Origin: Vreelandella maris
Lineage (GTDB): Bacteria; Pseudomonadota; Gammaproteobacteria; Pseudomonadales; Halomonadaceae
NCBI RefSeq assembly: GCF_013371085.1
Contig: NZ_JABWCV010000016.1
Span: forward strand, 31,129-95,128
Direction: 5' to 3'
Length of the DNA stretch: 64,000 nt
The translations under genes were made by a program, and so were the position numbers. Under the pieces are notes generated by a model. It did not search any database, was not told the DNA's origin, and worked only from the letters and a program-made list of their open reading frames with translations. The number at the start of each line of letters is the position of its first letter. Position 1 is the first letter of the stretch. Below, in pieces: positions 45,739 to 55,222 of this stretch.

Positions 45739-46947
45739 TTAAAAGCAAGTCGCCATGTGTTCTTTCACGTTCAAGGCGTCATCGACCAGCAGCAGTTGAC
45801 GCCATTTATCGAACGTTAGGCACGGGTGAGAGGCCCCAAACGCCACAATGTCACCGATCTCAACGTACTGAGCATCGTCCGGCAGCCGCACGAACGTGTG
45901 CTGATCCATGATTTTCGTCACTTCCCAGCCAGCCACCGATAACGGCTGCGCTGGCGTACCAGCTTCCCGGTAGCGACGCAGGACAATGGGCAACTGATCA
46001 TGTCCGATATCACGCTTACCTAGCGCCACAATCGCAAGCCCAGGTTCGGGAAGCGACTGCACCTGGGCAAAAACTTCCAAGGCAGGCACAAGTCCCTGTT
46101 GCAAATCCGGCCGACGGGCTAATACCGCCGATTGCGCTTCACGATAAAGCCCATGGTCGTGAACGATGTAGCAACCTGGGCGTAGCACAGGGGTAAACTT
46201 CCCCTGCAGTGGTGCGCCCTGAAAGGACTCCGCAATCACGTCATACCAGGCGGAACCTGACGCGGTGACAATCGGGTTTTCTTCAGCAAAGCGTCCAGCA
46301 GCTTCAAGCTCTACGGCAATATCCACCAGGTAGTTAGCATAGGTACGAATACCTGATTCGGGGTTATCCCCGTGAACCACACCTTCATAGCCCTCCAGGC
46401 CCACGAGGGAGAGCGCTGGCTCATCAGCAATGGTCTCGGCAAGCGAGAGAACCTGCTGCTGATTGCGGCAGCCACACCGCCCTCCGGCCACGCCCACTTC
46501 AATCAGCACTGACAGCGTCAGCCCCCGATCGGCAAAAAAGCGCCCAAGCTGGCGCACGTTCTCATGGCTGTCGACTACGCAGTAAAATGTAGCACCCTGC
46601 TCAATCAGACTGGCGATAATGGCCATATTGGCCTGGCCCACCAATTGGTTCGCCATCACTATTCGGGTGATGCCATTGGCAAAGGCAGCACGACACTGGG
46701 GTGCAGTGGCAAGTGTGATACCCCATGCACCTGCCTGGATCTGTCGATGGAAAAGCGCGGGCGTCATGGTGGTTTTTCCATGGGGCGCCAAGTTAGCACC
46801 GTGAGCCTCTGCAAAGCGCTGCATCCACTCTAGGTTATGAGCTAGTGGGCCTTCATGCACCACGGCAGCGGGAAGGCTGACACCGGACAACAAATTAGGG
46901 CCTACCTCCACCACGCCTTTATCTACTACTAATCCATGTGAACGCAT
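45739..46947 (-). CDS. D-serine dehydratase-like / D-threonine aldolase-family PLP enzyme
   Basis: A 402-residue protein with an alanine-racemase-like barrel: the PLP lysine is in LAPHGKTTM (K58), and the C-terminal metal-binding His/Cys pair lies in FGASHPCLTFDKW. This is the DSD1/amino-acid-deaminase family, which acts on D-serine or D-threonine-like substrates. The start ATG (46947) has CTTAAAGGAAGC-like sequence upstream (rc), a fair AAGGAA site. It lies just downstream of the uxu relic and is convergent with the HAD gene. Confidence 0.88.
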   Translation of the reverse strand: MRSHGLVVDKGVVEVGPNLLSGVSLPAAVVHEGPLAHNLEWMQRFAEAHGANLAPHGKTTMTPALFHRQIQAGAWGITLATAPQCRAAFANGITRIVMANQLVGQANMAIIASLIEQGATFYCVVDSHENVRQLGRFFADRGLTLSVLIEVGVAGGRCGCRNQQQVLSLAETIADEPALSLVGLEGYEGVVHGDNPESGIRTYANYLVDIAVELEAAGRFAEENPIVTASGSAWYDVIAESFQGAPLQGKFTPVLRPGCYIVHDHGLYREAQSAVLARRPDLQQGLVPALEVFAQVQSLPEPGLAIVALGKRDIGHDQLPIVLRRYREAGTPAQPLSVAGWEVTKIMDQHTFVRLPDDAQYVEIGDIVAFGASHPCLTFDKWRQLLLVDDALNVKEHMATCF

Positions 46948-46971
46948 ACGCTTCCTTTAGAACGTAGCCAC

Positions 46972-47357
46972 TTATCTGAGTGTTAACTGACGCATCCCGC
47001 GCAGTTCGGCTAGGCCGCTCAGGCTCCCGTAAAGCGGGTAGCCGGGTGCCGGTATTGCGCTGTCGATCATCAAGAAGCTGGTGGCCGTGATCCGGGCGCA
47101 GCGGTAAACGTTCCTGCTCGGCTAGCTGCGCCACCTCTTGGTGTTTTCGCTTACCATTATTCGGCATATTGTCGCAAGAGAGCACCGTAAAGAGGGCAAT
47201 GCCTTTCTCACGGCGCCGCGCCAACGCTTCCACCAACAGCCCTGGGGCGGTGCGCGGCTGCTGGGGCAAGGCAATATCGACAATAACGAATGGGGTCATC
47301 AACTCTTAACCCACCGCTCGCAGGGCTTAAAAAGTAGCCCTTCTCAGTCACTGTTAG
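46972..47357 (-). pseudogene. Fused remnant of uxuB (fructuronate reductase) and uxuA (mannonate dehydratase)
   Basis: Reading the minus strand: from 47357 LTVTEKGY, VDDP and then (after a frameshift near 47290-47295) PRTAPGLLVEALARRREKG and VLSCDNMPNNGKRK, all typical of UxuB/mannitol dehydrogenases. At about 47105-47125 the sequence becomes LPLRPDHGHQLLDD, the C-terminal signature of UxuA. A second frameshift (an extra base at 47050-47052) leads to APGYPLYGSLSGLAELRG and a stop at 46972. So the middle of uxuB and nearly all of uxuA were deleted, and the two ends joined. No active product is possible. These genes once degraded hexuronates to 2-keto-3-deoxygluconate. Confidence 0.85.
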
Positions 47358-47556
47358 TCGCCCCCTGCTCTTCCAATTTATAAAAAACAATGGTCTCTAA
47401 CAATGATTCCGTAGTCCCTTCACTGCAATGCATCAGACACGCGGCGGTTGGCGTAATTTATCTAAGATCAAACATGGAGCACTCAATTGAAAACCACCGG
47501 TAACGGGCTAACCTAAAAAATAGCAATATGTTTATAGCCAAATAGTAGGTGGTTTT

Positions 47557-48336
47557 ATGCTCAACATTAATGGCTTTCATTACGGTACGTTTGTCGCATC
47601 GATCTTTACTCTAGCTGGTTGCACCGGCATGGGGGAGACGCACTCGACTACTGAGGTTCCTGGTAGAGCTGAGAGTGCAAAATCTCAACTATTAGAAGCA
47701 GGAGCAAGCATGATGCAAACAAACGCTCCCCCATCGCGTCTTAATGTTTACCTCGTCGGTTTTCACCCGTTAAAAAAAGAGCCACTGCACCAGTTTGAGG
47801 CCCATCACTTCTGTGATCAGGTAAATGAAGACTTCTTACAGTGCGCTCTTTACGACGGCAATACTGATGATGCGAAGCTAAACGGTATTGAATACATCAT
47901 CTCTGAAACACTCTTCGAGCAACTCCCAGAAGAAGAGAAACAATACTGGCATCCGCATAATGGAGAAATCCTTTCAGGCCAGTTGGTAGCTCCTAATTTA
48001 CCAGTAGCCGCCGAACATGAACTTATGAAAAGCAAGGTGAACAGCTACGGTAAAACATGGCATACGTGGGGTACAGCGCATAGTGAGGATAATGAACTTT
48101 CATTACCCCTTGGAGAGCCCTCTCTGGCGTGGTCGTTCAATCGTGACGGTGAGGCGAAACCAAGACTGATTGAGGAACGCGACCAACGGATGGGCATTGA
48201 TACAGAAGAACGGCGCAGAGCACGGCAAGATTTAGTGCCATTAGCAAAGCCACAAAGTGGCATTGATGCCTTGAAAGGCGAGTTTCCTGGGCCGACACAG
48301 CCAATTCCTGGCGTCGAGGCCAAGCCTTCTTATTAA
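47557..48336 (+). CDS. DUF1264 (oil-body-associated-protein-like) lipoprotein
   Basis: A 259-residue protein with a lipobox (TLAGC, Cys at residue 22), so an exported lipoprotein. The core EAHHFCDQVNEDFLQCALYDG, LNGIEYIISETLFEQLPEEEKQYWHPHNGEI and YGKTWHTWGT fit the DUF1264/OBAP1 family known mostly from plants and fungi. Its bacterial function is unknown to me. The C-terminal 90 residues are charged and proline-rich. The 199 bp upstream hold the uxu relic's 5' end and AT-rich sequence; GTGGT precedes the ATG. Confidence 0.82.
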   Translation: MLNINGFHYGTFVASIFTLAGCTGMGETHSTTEVPGRAESAKSQLLEAGASMMQTNAPPSRLNVYLVGFHPLKKEPLHQFEAHHFCDQVNEDFLQCALYDGNTDDAKLNGIEYIISETLFEQLPEEEKQYWHPHNGEILSGQLVAPNLPVAAEHELMKSKVNSYGKTWHTWGTAHSEDNELSLPLGEPSLAWSFNRDGEAKPRLIEERDQRMGIDTEERRRARQDLVPLAKPQSGIDALKGEFPGPTQPIPGVEAKPSY

Positions 48337-48820
48337 AATAGTTTGGCGAGAAAATCTAGCCGAAGATCTAGGTTACCGACTACGGCGTCACACATAAAAC
48401 GGCCTATATCTAAACGTGCTGCTGGCTAACTGCACATGCTTGCGCTTTAACTAATTGGGCTGAAAATGTCCTCTATGAACGGCGCCTGTCACTGAAAGAA
48501 ATTTAAAGCAACCGGGAGTAAATAAAGGAAACTTAAAGTAACAAGCTGGACATGAATTCTTAAAACTAGCTAATTTCTCATCCCTCTACGTAAGAAATTA
48601 CTTACAAATAACTAGGAGATATCTTACAAAACAGTACCGATTAGAGTACTTTTGGGAGCGACAAAGAAAAATCAGTAGATCCAAATGTAAGTATTTTGTC
48701 AGTGAATCACCTATGATGAATTAAAACGAACGCTTGAATACGAGCATCATCGGCCTCGACGCAATAGCTAGGAAAGGCTGAAGGCTGCTGAAGCTAGCCA
48801 ATAAAAGCAAGGAGAAAGTA
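48337..48820. other. AT-rich intergenic region, 484 bp, no gene seen
   Basis: No plausible coding frame, tRNA or terminator with a T-run was seen. It contains a direct repeat of the type AAATTTAAAGCAAC/AAACTTAAAGTAAC (about 48501-48541) and several ATCTAG-like palindromic fragments near 48355-48380. Its base composition is clearly lower in GC than the flanks. It probably carries the promoter of the HDOD-GGDEF gene. Confidence 0.6.
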
Positions 48821-50380
48821 ATGGAGGTCATTCAGGGAAAAGACTATTCGAAAGATCTAGCCTTAACGACTGCACTACCTGAATTTTTAGTAGCTGATCT
48901 CCTCAAGTGTCCTAATCTGCCCTCTTTACCTTCTGTCGCTATTAATGTTTTGAAGATAGCACGCACAGAGAACCCTTCGGTTAGCGAGTATGCCAACGCT
49001 ATTGAGCGTGATCCAGCCTTAACCATGCGGATCATTACGCTTGCGAACAGTGCATTTTTCTCGCGTACCCACATTAAAGTGCACACGTGCCGTGAAGCGG
49101 CTGCCCGCTTGGGATTAGATGCCACACTGGCAGCAGTAATGAGTTTCAGCCTACTTCAAAACAGGGCGGTCGATACCCATTATCAGCGTGTATGGATGCG
49201 CTCGATCATTGCCTCCTTAGCAGCACGACACCTTGCCATTCATCTCTGCGCCGACATGGCAGGACCTGTTTTTACGGCAGCCTTGCTCCAAGACATTGGC
49301 ATTATTGCCTTGCGTGCGACTTATCCTCTAGAAAGCAGCCATTTATATTCTGAAGCCGCCCTATCACATCGGCAGTTAGCAGAATCAGAGCAACGGCTTT
49401 TTGGCTGCGACCACTCTCAAGTAGGTGCTTGGATTGCCGCTAAATGGGGAGTTCCAACACCTCTTGCCCAACGTATCTGTGATAGCCACGGTGAATACGA
49501 CATTGCCGCCCCGGACATGGTATGTATTCAGTTATCTGGCCCCATTGCCGATGCCTGGCTCTCTTCAAACCCAGCGCAATCATTAGTCACTGTGATAAGG
49601 GAATTTGAAACCTATCGGGGCACCCACACGATCTCTTTGCGGCATTTATTAGAAAATATTCAGCAGCAGTTACCGGCGTTGGCTGACATGTTGCAAATGT
49701 CAGCCCCTCCGCTACAAGATAACGAATCGCTGCTTGCTGAGGCGCAACAACTACTATTTCGGCAGACGTTACAGCTCAATGCGCGTCTTGAGATGCAACA
49801 GGCGGAACTCGCTTCGTTGCGTCAACGACAAGATGAGCTAGAAGAGCGCTCGCGAACCGATACGCTCACAGGCCTTGCGAACCGTGCCTGGCTGGAAGTG
49901 CAGATGCAAAAGCGTTTTGCCCTGTGTCAGCAACAGTCTCGCATCATGTCAGTCGTATTTATTGACCTGGACCATTTCAAAAAACTGAACGATAAGTACG
50001 GGCACCAAATGGGCGACCAAGTGCTCGAAAAATTCGGCAAGACGCTTCAAGCGTTAATTCGCGAAGGTGACTTGGCCGGCCGCTGGGGCGGTGAGGAATT
50101 TTTGATCATTTTACCTGATGAAAACGCCAAAGCTGCCCATGTTTTCGCAAAGCGAATTGGCGAGCGTTTAGAAAAAATCCCAATGGGTCATGATGGCAAT
50201 GTTCCCATCCATGTCTCCGTCTCTATTGGTATTGCCTGTTTAGATGATGGCGGGTTTGGCAGCGCAGGCGAGCTAATTGATGCGGCTGATAAAAGCATGT
50301 ATTTCATCAAGCGCACAGGGCGCGGCGGCATAGCCGTGTATGGCGAGCGCGGCGCACCGATTACGCCTATTGATGACTAG
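48821..50380 (+). CDS. HDOD-GGDEF protein, probable diguanylate cyclase
   Basis: A 519-residue cytoplasmic protein. Residues about 25-225 are an HDOD domain (LPSLPSVAINVLKIA, DPALTMRIITLANSA), 300-345 a coiled coil (ARLEMQQAELASLRQRQDELE) and 346-515 a GGDEF domain with DTLTGLANR, GGEEF (423-427) and an inhibitory R-x-x-D site (414-417). It should make c-di-GMP and be product-inhibited. AAGGAG 8 nt before ATG. HDOD domains couple signalling to other outputs; the ligand here is unknown. Together with the PilZ protein at 40114 it gives a maker and a reader of c-di-GMP in the same 10 kb. Confidence 0.93.
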   Translation: MEVIQGKDYSKDLALTTALPEFLVADLLKCPNLPSLPSVAINVLKIARTENPSVSEYANAIERDPALTMRIITLANSAFFSRTHIKVHTCREAAARLGLDATLAAVMSFSLLQNRAVDTHYQRVWMRSIIASLAARHLAIHLCADMAGPVFTAALLQDIGIIALRATYPLESSHLYSEAALSHRQLAESEQRLFGCDHSQVGAWIAAKWGVPTPLAQRICDSHGEYDIAAPDMVCIQLSGPIADAWLSSNPAQSLVTVIREFETYRGTHTISLRHLLENIQQQLPALADMLQMSAPPLQDNESLLAEAQQLLFRQTLQLNARLEMQQAELASLRQRQDELEERSRTDTLTGLANRAWLEVQMQKRFALCQQQSRIMSVVFIDLDHFKKLNDKYGHQMGDQVLEKFGKTLQALIREGDLAGRWGGEEFLIILPDENAKAAHVFAKRIGERLEKIPMGHDGNVPIHVSVSIGIACLDDGGFGSAGELIDAADKSMYFIKRTGRGGIAVYGERGAPITPIDD

Positions 50381-50426
50381 TCTGGCGTTTGCGATTAGTG
50401 CCTTACCTCAGTAAAAAGAGCAGCCT

Positions 50427-51092
50427 ATGCTGGAACTTCAACAGGTACACAAAACCTATACGACGCCTCAAGGCCCGCTAAAAGTACTCGACGATGTCTC
50501 CCTTCGCTTGGCACCCGGCCAAAGCCTGGCATTAATGGGCGAATCGGGAAGCGGTAAATCCACTCTCCTCCATCTTGCTGCCGGTTTGGACCTGCCTGAT
50601 CAGGGCAGTATCACACTCGCGGGACAGAACGTATCGACGCTAGCCGAATCCGACCGCGCCAAGCTACGCCGCGAAAAATTGGGCTTAGTATTTCAGCAAT
50701 TTCACTTAGTCCCCAGCCTAACGGTCATCGACAATCTGCGCCTTCAGGCGCGTCTGGCCAACCGTGACGATACCGACTGGACAGCCTATTTAATCGCACG
50801 GCTGGGGCTAGAGGGGCTGGAAAAACGTTACCCGGAACAGCTCTCCGGCGGGCAACAACAACGCCTGGCCATTGGCCGCGCTTTAGCCCCGCGCCCGCCG
50901 CTGTTACTAGCCGACGAACCGACGGGCAACTTGGATGAAACCACCGCAGGTGAAGTGCTTGAACTGCTATTAAGCCTTGTCCGCGAAACCCAGTGCGCTC
51001 TTCTAGTCGTGACCCACAGCCCGCAAGTGGCCGCCCCGCTGGACCGCTGCCTGCGTTTACGCCACGGACAACTGATTAACACGGAATTATGA
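50427..51092 (+). CDS. ABC transporter ATP-binding protein, LolD/MacB type
   Basis: A 221-residue ATPase with Walker A GESGSGKS, signature LSGGQQQRLAIGRAL, Walker B LLLADEPTGNLD and the switch VVTHSPQ. The LolD/YbbA branch works with FtsX-type permeases at the inner membrane and does not import solutes. It overlaps the following permease by 4 nt (ATGA). Confidence 0.93.
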   Translation: MLELQQVHKTYTTPQGPLKVLDDVSLRLAPGQSLALMGESGSGKSTLLHLAAGLDLPDQGSITLAGQNVSTLAESDRAKLRREKLGLVFQQFHLVPSLTVIDNLRLQARLANRDDTDWTAYLIARLGLEGLEKRYPEQLSGGQQQRLAIGRALAPRPPLLLADEPTGNLDETTAGEVLELLLSLVRETQCALLVVTHSPQVAAPLDRCLRLRHGQLINTEL

Positions 51093-53569
51093 TCAAAGCC
51101 CTGCCCACGGTGCTGGCGACGCTGCTCGCTCACTATCGGCGTCACCCTGGCCAATTAGCCATGCTACTACTCGGCCTGTGGGTAGCTAGCGCTCTATGGA
51201 GTGGCATTCAAGCCATCAACGCCACGGCTCGCGATAGCTACGCCCGCGCGGACGCCATGTTTGATACCCAGTTGGATCAGCTTGAGCGACGCGATGGCGC
51301 TCCCCTCACTCGTGCGGACTATCACGCCCTACGGCAAGCGGGCTTGCCCGTTTCGCCCATGCTAGAGGGTGAAGTTGTCACTCAAGATGGCACCCGGCTA
51401 ACATTGATCGGCATTGATCCGCTGACCCTGGCTAATAATAACCCGCTGGCCCAAGCAGACTCCTCGGGATCGTTAACGGACTTCATGACCGCGCCGTGGC
51501 AAACGCGTGCAGCCCCCGATGCCTTAACGGCCACCACGACCCTTGCGAACGGCAAAGCACTCCCGCCTCTTGTATTAGCACCAGCGATACCGCCGGACAC
51601 GCTGATAATGGATATCGCCGCTGCAGCACGGCTACTTCAAAGCGGTGAAGAAATCACGCGCCTTGTGGCCGCGCCGGGAGCACTGGCGGAGGCGCCGGCC
51701 GGATTCACGCTCACCCGTGCCACTCGTATTGCCACCCCCGGTCAACTTACCGAAAGTTTTCACTTAAACCTTACGGCGTTGGGGCTACTCGCTTGGGTCG
51801 TAGGGCTATTTATCGTGCAGGCCGCATTAGGTCTGGCCCTGGAGCAACGTTTGGGTATGCTGCGCACCCTTCGAGTACTGGGGGTCTCAGGGCGTAGTCT
51901 GGTTCTAGCGCTCAGCGTAGAACTACTCCTGCTCGGCCTGATAGGTGCCGCTGCTGGCATCGCAAGCGGCGTATGGCTGGCACGCCTATTATTGCCCGAT
52001 GTAGCGGCCACCCTAGGCTCACTCTATGGCGCAGGCGTTGGCAGAGAGCTCAACTTACCCTGGCATTACTGGGTCGGTGGGCTAGCGGTTAGCCTTGGTG
52101 GGCTACTGCTGGCGGGCGGCGGCGTGCTATGGCGCGCTGCACGCTTAAACACGCTGGAATTAGGCCAGATGCAGGCATGGCGAAGTGGTTACCGTCGGCA
52201 GTTAATGTTGATGAGTATCGGCGGCGCTTTCGTAGCGGGCGTTGCGCTAGCATTGTATGGTTGGCTTCGCTTTCAGCCCCCAGGCGATGGCTTAGTGGCA
52301 GGCTTTGCGCTGGTTGCCGCGTTACTTCTGGCCAGCGCACTGTGGCTCCCCCCCTTGCTAGCCCTCGTATTGAAAGTGCTGACACATCTCGCCCGACGAC
52401 GCCCGTTGGTTCACTGGGCACTGGCGGATATGCAGCTCCAGCTACCCAAGATCTCGCTTGCCATGATGGCCCTACTCATCGCCCTGGCGACCAATCTAGG
52501 GGTCGGCAGTATGGTCGGTGGTTTTCGTCTCACCTTTTTAGAGTGGCTGGATCAGCGTTTGGTCGCCCCCCTCTATTTGAATGCTCCCGCCGAGCAATAT
52601 ACTGATATTGATGCTTGGCTGGCTGATCATCCTGACGTCTCAGAACGCCTGCTCACTCGGCGAAGCGAGGCCATCCTTGAGTCCATCATCACGCCCAAAG
52701 GCAGTCGCGCTTTGGGCACTCCTATCGAGCTTTATGGCATTACGCCAGGCGAATCTTTGACACCTCACTGGCCGCTCTTGGCGACCCAGCAAGACCGCGA
52801 CACTGCCTGGGCAGACTTCAGCCATGGCGCGGCTTTTGTTAACGAACAACTCGCTACTGCTGAGAATCTTTCCCCCGGCGACCAGCTAAACCTTCGCGCG
52901 CCGGGCGTCAGTGAAACGCTGACCATCGCCGCGACTTACCCTGACTATGGCAATCCCAGCGGGCAGGTTCTCATGGCATCGCCCCAGCTTGCCGCGCGCT
53001 TTAATGCCCCGCCTAGCTCGATGGGCGTGGTGCTGCATCTCAATGCCGATGTGGATGCCCTGCGTGAAGCACTTACCGAGCGCTTTGGCCTGGGCAGCGA
53101 TGCCCTTAGCGACCAACGCGAGATCAAGCGCATCGCCACCGAGATTTTCGAGCGCACCTTTACCATTACCCGTGCCCTGAATGTACTGACCTTAGCGGTA
53201 GCAGCCCTGGCGCTGCTGGCCAGCCTGCTTGCCCAGGCCCGCAGCCGACGCCAACAGCTAGCACCGCTCTGGGCGCTGGGTGTTCCTAGGGCACAGCTGG
53301 CCCAGCTTAGTTTGGTACAGCTGGGGGGTGCGGCATTGGTCACTGGCCTGCTGGCACTGCCACTGGGTATCGCGATCACCTGGAGCTTGGTGGCGATCAT
53401 TAATGTGGCTGCCTTTGGTTGGCGCTTACCACTTCATCTATTCCCTTGGGAAATGGCTGTCACCCTGGCGACCGCGGTTGCCGTGGCGCTGTTATCTGCA
53501 GCACTGCCTGCGCTGCGCTTTTGGCGTGCCTCACCGCGCACGTTACTAGCAGAAGAGGCCAATCAGTGA
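51089..53569 (+). CDS. FtsX-family ABC permease, YbbP-like
   Basis: An 826-residue protein with an N-terminal membrane helix, a large periplasmic loop, and two FtsX-type transmembrane blocks (about residues 225-460 and 700-820), each with several helices; a second periplasmic domain lies between. This is the duplicated layout of YbbP-type permeases, which move lipoproteins, lipids or peptides with a LolD-like ATPase. The AttH-type lipoprotein follows after 10 bp. Confidence 0.9.
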   Translation: MIKALPTVLATLLAHYRRHPGQLAMLLLGLWVASALWSGIQAINATARDSYARADAMFDTQLDQLERRDGAPLTRADYHALRQAGLPVSPMLEGEVVTQDGTRLTLIGIDPLTLANNNPLAQADSSGSLTDFMTAPWQTRAAPDALTATTTLANGKALPPLVLAPAIPPDTLIMDIAAAARLLQSGEEITRLVAAPGALAEAPAGFTLTRATRIATPGQLTESFHLNLTALGLLAWVVGLFIVQAALGLALEQRLGMLRTLRVLGVSGRSLVLALSVELLLLGLIGAAAGIASGVWLARLLLPDVAATLGSLYGAGVGRELNLPWHYWVGGLAVSLGGLLLAGGGVLWRAARLNTLELGQMQAWRSGYRRQLMLMSIGGAFVAGVALALYGWLRFQPPGDGLVAGFALVAALLLASALWLPPLLALVLKVLTHLARRRPLVHWALADMQLQLPKISLAMMALLIALATNLGVGSMVGGFRLTFLEWLDQRLVAPLYLNAPAEQYTDIDAWLADHPDVSERLLTRRSEAILESIITPKGSRALGTPIELYGITPGESLTPHWPLLATQQDRDTAWADFSHGAAFVNEQLATAENLSPGDQLNLRAPGVSETLTIAATYPDYGNPSGQVLMASPQLAARFNAPPSSMGVVLHLNADVDALREALTERFGLGSDALSDQREIKRIATEIFERTFTITRALNVLTLAVAALALLASLLAQARSRRQQLAPLWALGVPRAQLAQLSLVQLGGAALVTGLLALPLGIAITWSLVAIINVAAFGWRLPLHLFPWEMAVTLATAVAVALLSAALPALRFWRASPRTLLAEEANQ

Positions 53570-53579
53570 GCCTAAATCA

Positions 53580-54767
53580 ATGAGCTTAAGTCGACTGCAA
53601 AACTTCCGTCTTCTACTGGCGTTCACCGCAACGCTGATGCTTTACGGCTGCAGTTCAGAAGAATCAACGTCGACGGCTGACACAGGCTTTGCCGGGTTGG
53701 GCCAGGAGGCTGATGGCTTTCAATATGCCAAGCCAAACCAGTTACTTACGTTTCCAACGGATCACGCTGCACACCCGGATTACCGTATCGAGTGGTGGTA
53801 CTTAACTGCCAACTTAGAAGATGCCTCTGGCGAGCCACTTGGCCTGCAGTGGACACTTTTTCGTCAAGCGTTAATGCCGCCCAGCGAGCGCCCTGCTCCC
53901 ACACCCTGGGCGGCTGACCAACTCTGGATGGCCCATATGGCGATCTCCCAAGGAGAACAGCACGAAGTGGCCGAGCGCTTCGGGCGCAGCCACTCTCAGG
54001 CCGACCTGAGCGTCCACCAGGATAGCCAAGCAGGCATCATCTCTAGCCCCTTTCATGCCTGGTTAGATGATTGGCAGCTTAAAGCGAGTGGAGAAGCTGG
54101 CAGCGACGCTTTTAGCCCTCTAACGCTCACCGCCTATAGCGGCGAAGACGAGTCGCGCTTTGGCTATTCGTTAACGCTTACCGCCCAAGGGCCGCTGGTA
54201 TTACATGGGCAACAAGGGTTCAGTCAGAAAGCCGCCAATGGTCAAGGCTCTATGTACTACAGCCAACCTTTCTGGCAGATAGACGGCAATGTCACCCTTA
54301 ACGGCGAGACCAAAGCTGTCAACGGGCGAGGCTGGCTCGATCGCGAATGGAGCAGCCAGCTACTCGATGCCCGTCAGTCAGGCTGGGATTGGCTATCGCT
54401 GCATTTTAACGATGGTCATAAGCTGATGGCGTTTCAGCTACGTGGCGGTGGTGACAACACGGATCAAGAGCAAGGCGCTGACTATCGCTCGGGCACCTGG
54501 ATTACCCCGCAAGGTGAACCCACTCCATTGGCCAATACCGACTTCATCATGACGCCGCTGGCAACGTCGGCTGTGGCCGGGCGCGACATTCCCACCCGCT
54601 GGCGACTGGAAGTGCCTTCAGCGAGCGTCGATATCAATGTTGAAGCGCCCTACGCCAACCGCTGGATGACCACCAGCGTGCCGTACTGGGAGGGTGAAGT
54701 GGAGATCAGTGACCGCGCCAGCGGCGAACCGCTTGGCGAGGGTTATCTGGAAATGACAGGATATTAA
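53580..54767 (+). CDS. AttH/carotenoid 1,2-hydratase-like lipoprotein
   Basis: A 395-residue protein with a lipobox (LMLYGCSS, Cys at residue 24), so an outer- or inner-membrane lipoprotein. The rest is a lipocalin-type double barrel of the AttH/CrtC family, recognised by RIEWWYLTANLEDASG, WMAHMAIS, GRGWLDREWSSQLLD and WDWLSLHFNDGHKLMAF. Gene trios of LolD-like ATPase, FtsX permease and AttH recur in other bacteria. A role in lipid transport to or from the envelope is inference. Confidence 0.87.
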   Translation: MSLSRLQNFRLLLAFTATLMLYGCSSEESTSTADTGFAGLGQEADGFQYAKPNQLLTFPTDHAAHPDYRIEWWYLTANLEDASGEPLGLQWTLFRQALMPPSERPAPTPWAADQLWMAHMAISQGEQHEVAERFGRSHSQADLSVHQDSQAGIISSPFHAWLDDWQLKASGEAGSDAFSPLTLTAYSGEDESRFGYSLTLTAQGPLVLHGQQGFSQKAANGQGSMYYSQPFWQIDGNVTLNGETKAVNGRGWLDREWSSQLLDARQSGWDWLSLHFNDGHKLMAFQLRGGGDNTDQEQGADYRSGTWITPQGEPTPLANTDFIMTPLATSAVAGRDIPTRWRLEVPSASVDINVEAPYANRWMTTSVPYWEGEVEISDRASGEPLGEGYLEMTGY

Positions 54768-54803
54768 TAAGAAAGTGGCGTAATTTATGTTTAAGCAGCC
54801 ATG

Positions 54804-55121
54804 TCACTCGGCGCTCTCTGCGATAAAGGCAGCTAGATTAGCAATATCATCATCCGATAAATCGGTAGCATTGGGGATCATCAGAAAGGAGTTTGATCCC
54901 ACCTTTTCACCGGCCCGGTACGTTTCAAGGCGGGAGGTAATATACTCCGCATCCCGACCGCTAAGAGATGGAAAGCTAGCCATTCCCTTCCCGTTTGGTC
55001 CGTGACATTGGGCACATGCGTCGGCAAATAGCGCTTCTCCGGCGGACTTATCTGCCGCCTGACCTGTAGCCGACCCCATCGCCAGCGCAGCCGCAATGAC
55101 GATAAACAGTGACGTATTCAT
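54804..55121 (-). CDS. Small periplasmic c-type cytochrome
   Basis: A 105-residue class I cytochrome with a signal peptide (residues 1-22), the haem motif CAQCH and the probable methionine ligand in NSFLMIPNATDLSDDDIANLA. It directly follows, on the same strand, the PQQ sugar dehydrogenase, so it is the likely electron acceptor of that enzyme. The gap between them is 101 bp. Confidence 0.93.
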   Translation of the reverse strand: MNTSLFIVIAAALAMGSATGQAADKSAGEALFADACAQCHGPNGKGMASFPSLSGRDAEYITSRLETYRAGEKVGSNSFLMIPNATDLSDDDIANLAAFIAESAE

Positions 55122-55222
55122 TATGGCCTTTTCCCAGTCGTGTGGTCTTGAACAAAAAGCGTGAGGCGGATTGAGTCAATTGTGCAGCCGCACTGGCATA
55201 CGCCAGCGCGGCTGCCAATAAC

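Noticed and set aside
47361..47556. Possible short frame ending ETIVFYKLEEQGATNSD before the uxu relic on the minus strand
   Set aside because: Only about 30 codons after an upstream stop, with no family I recognise; could be a chance frame or the tail of another lost gene.
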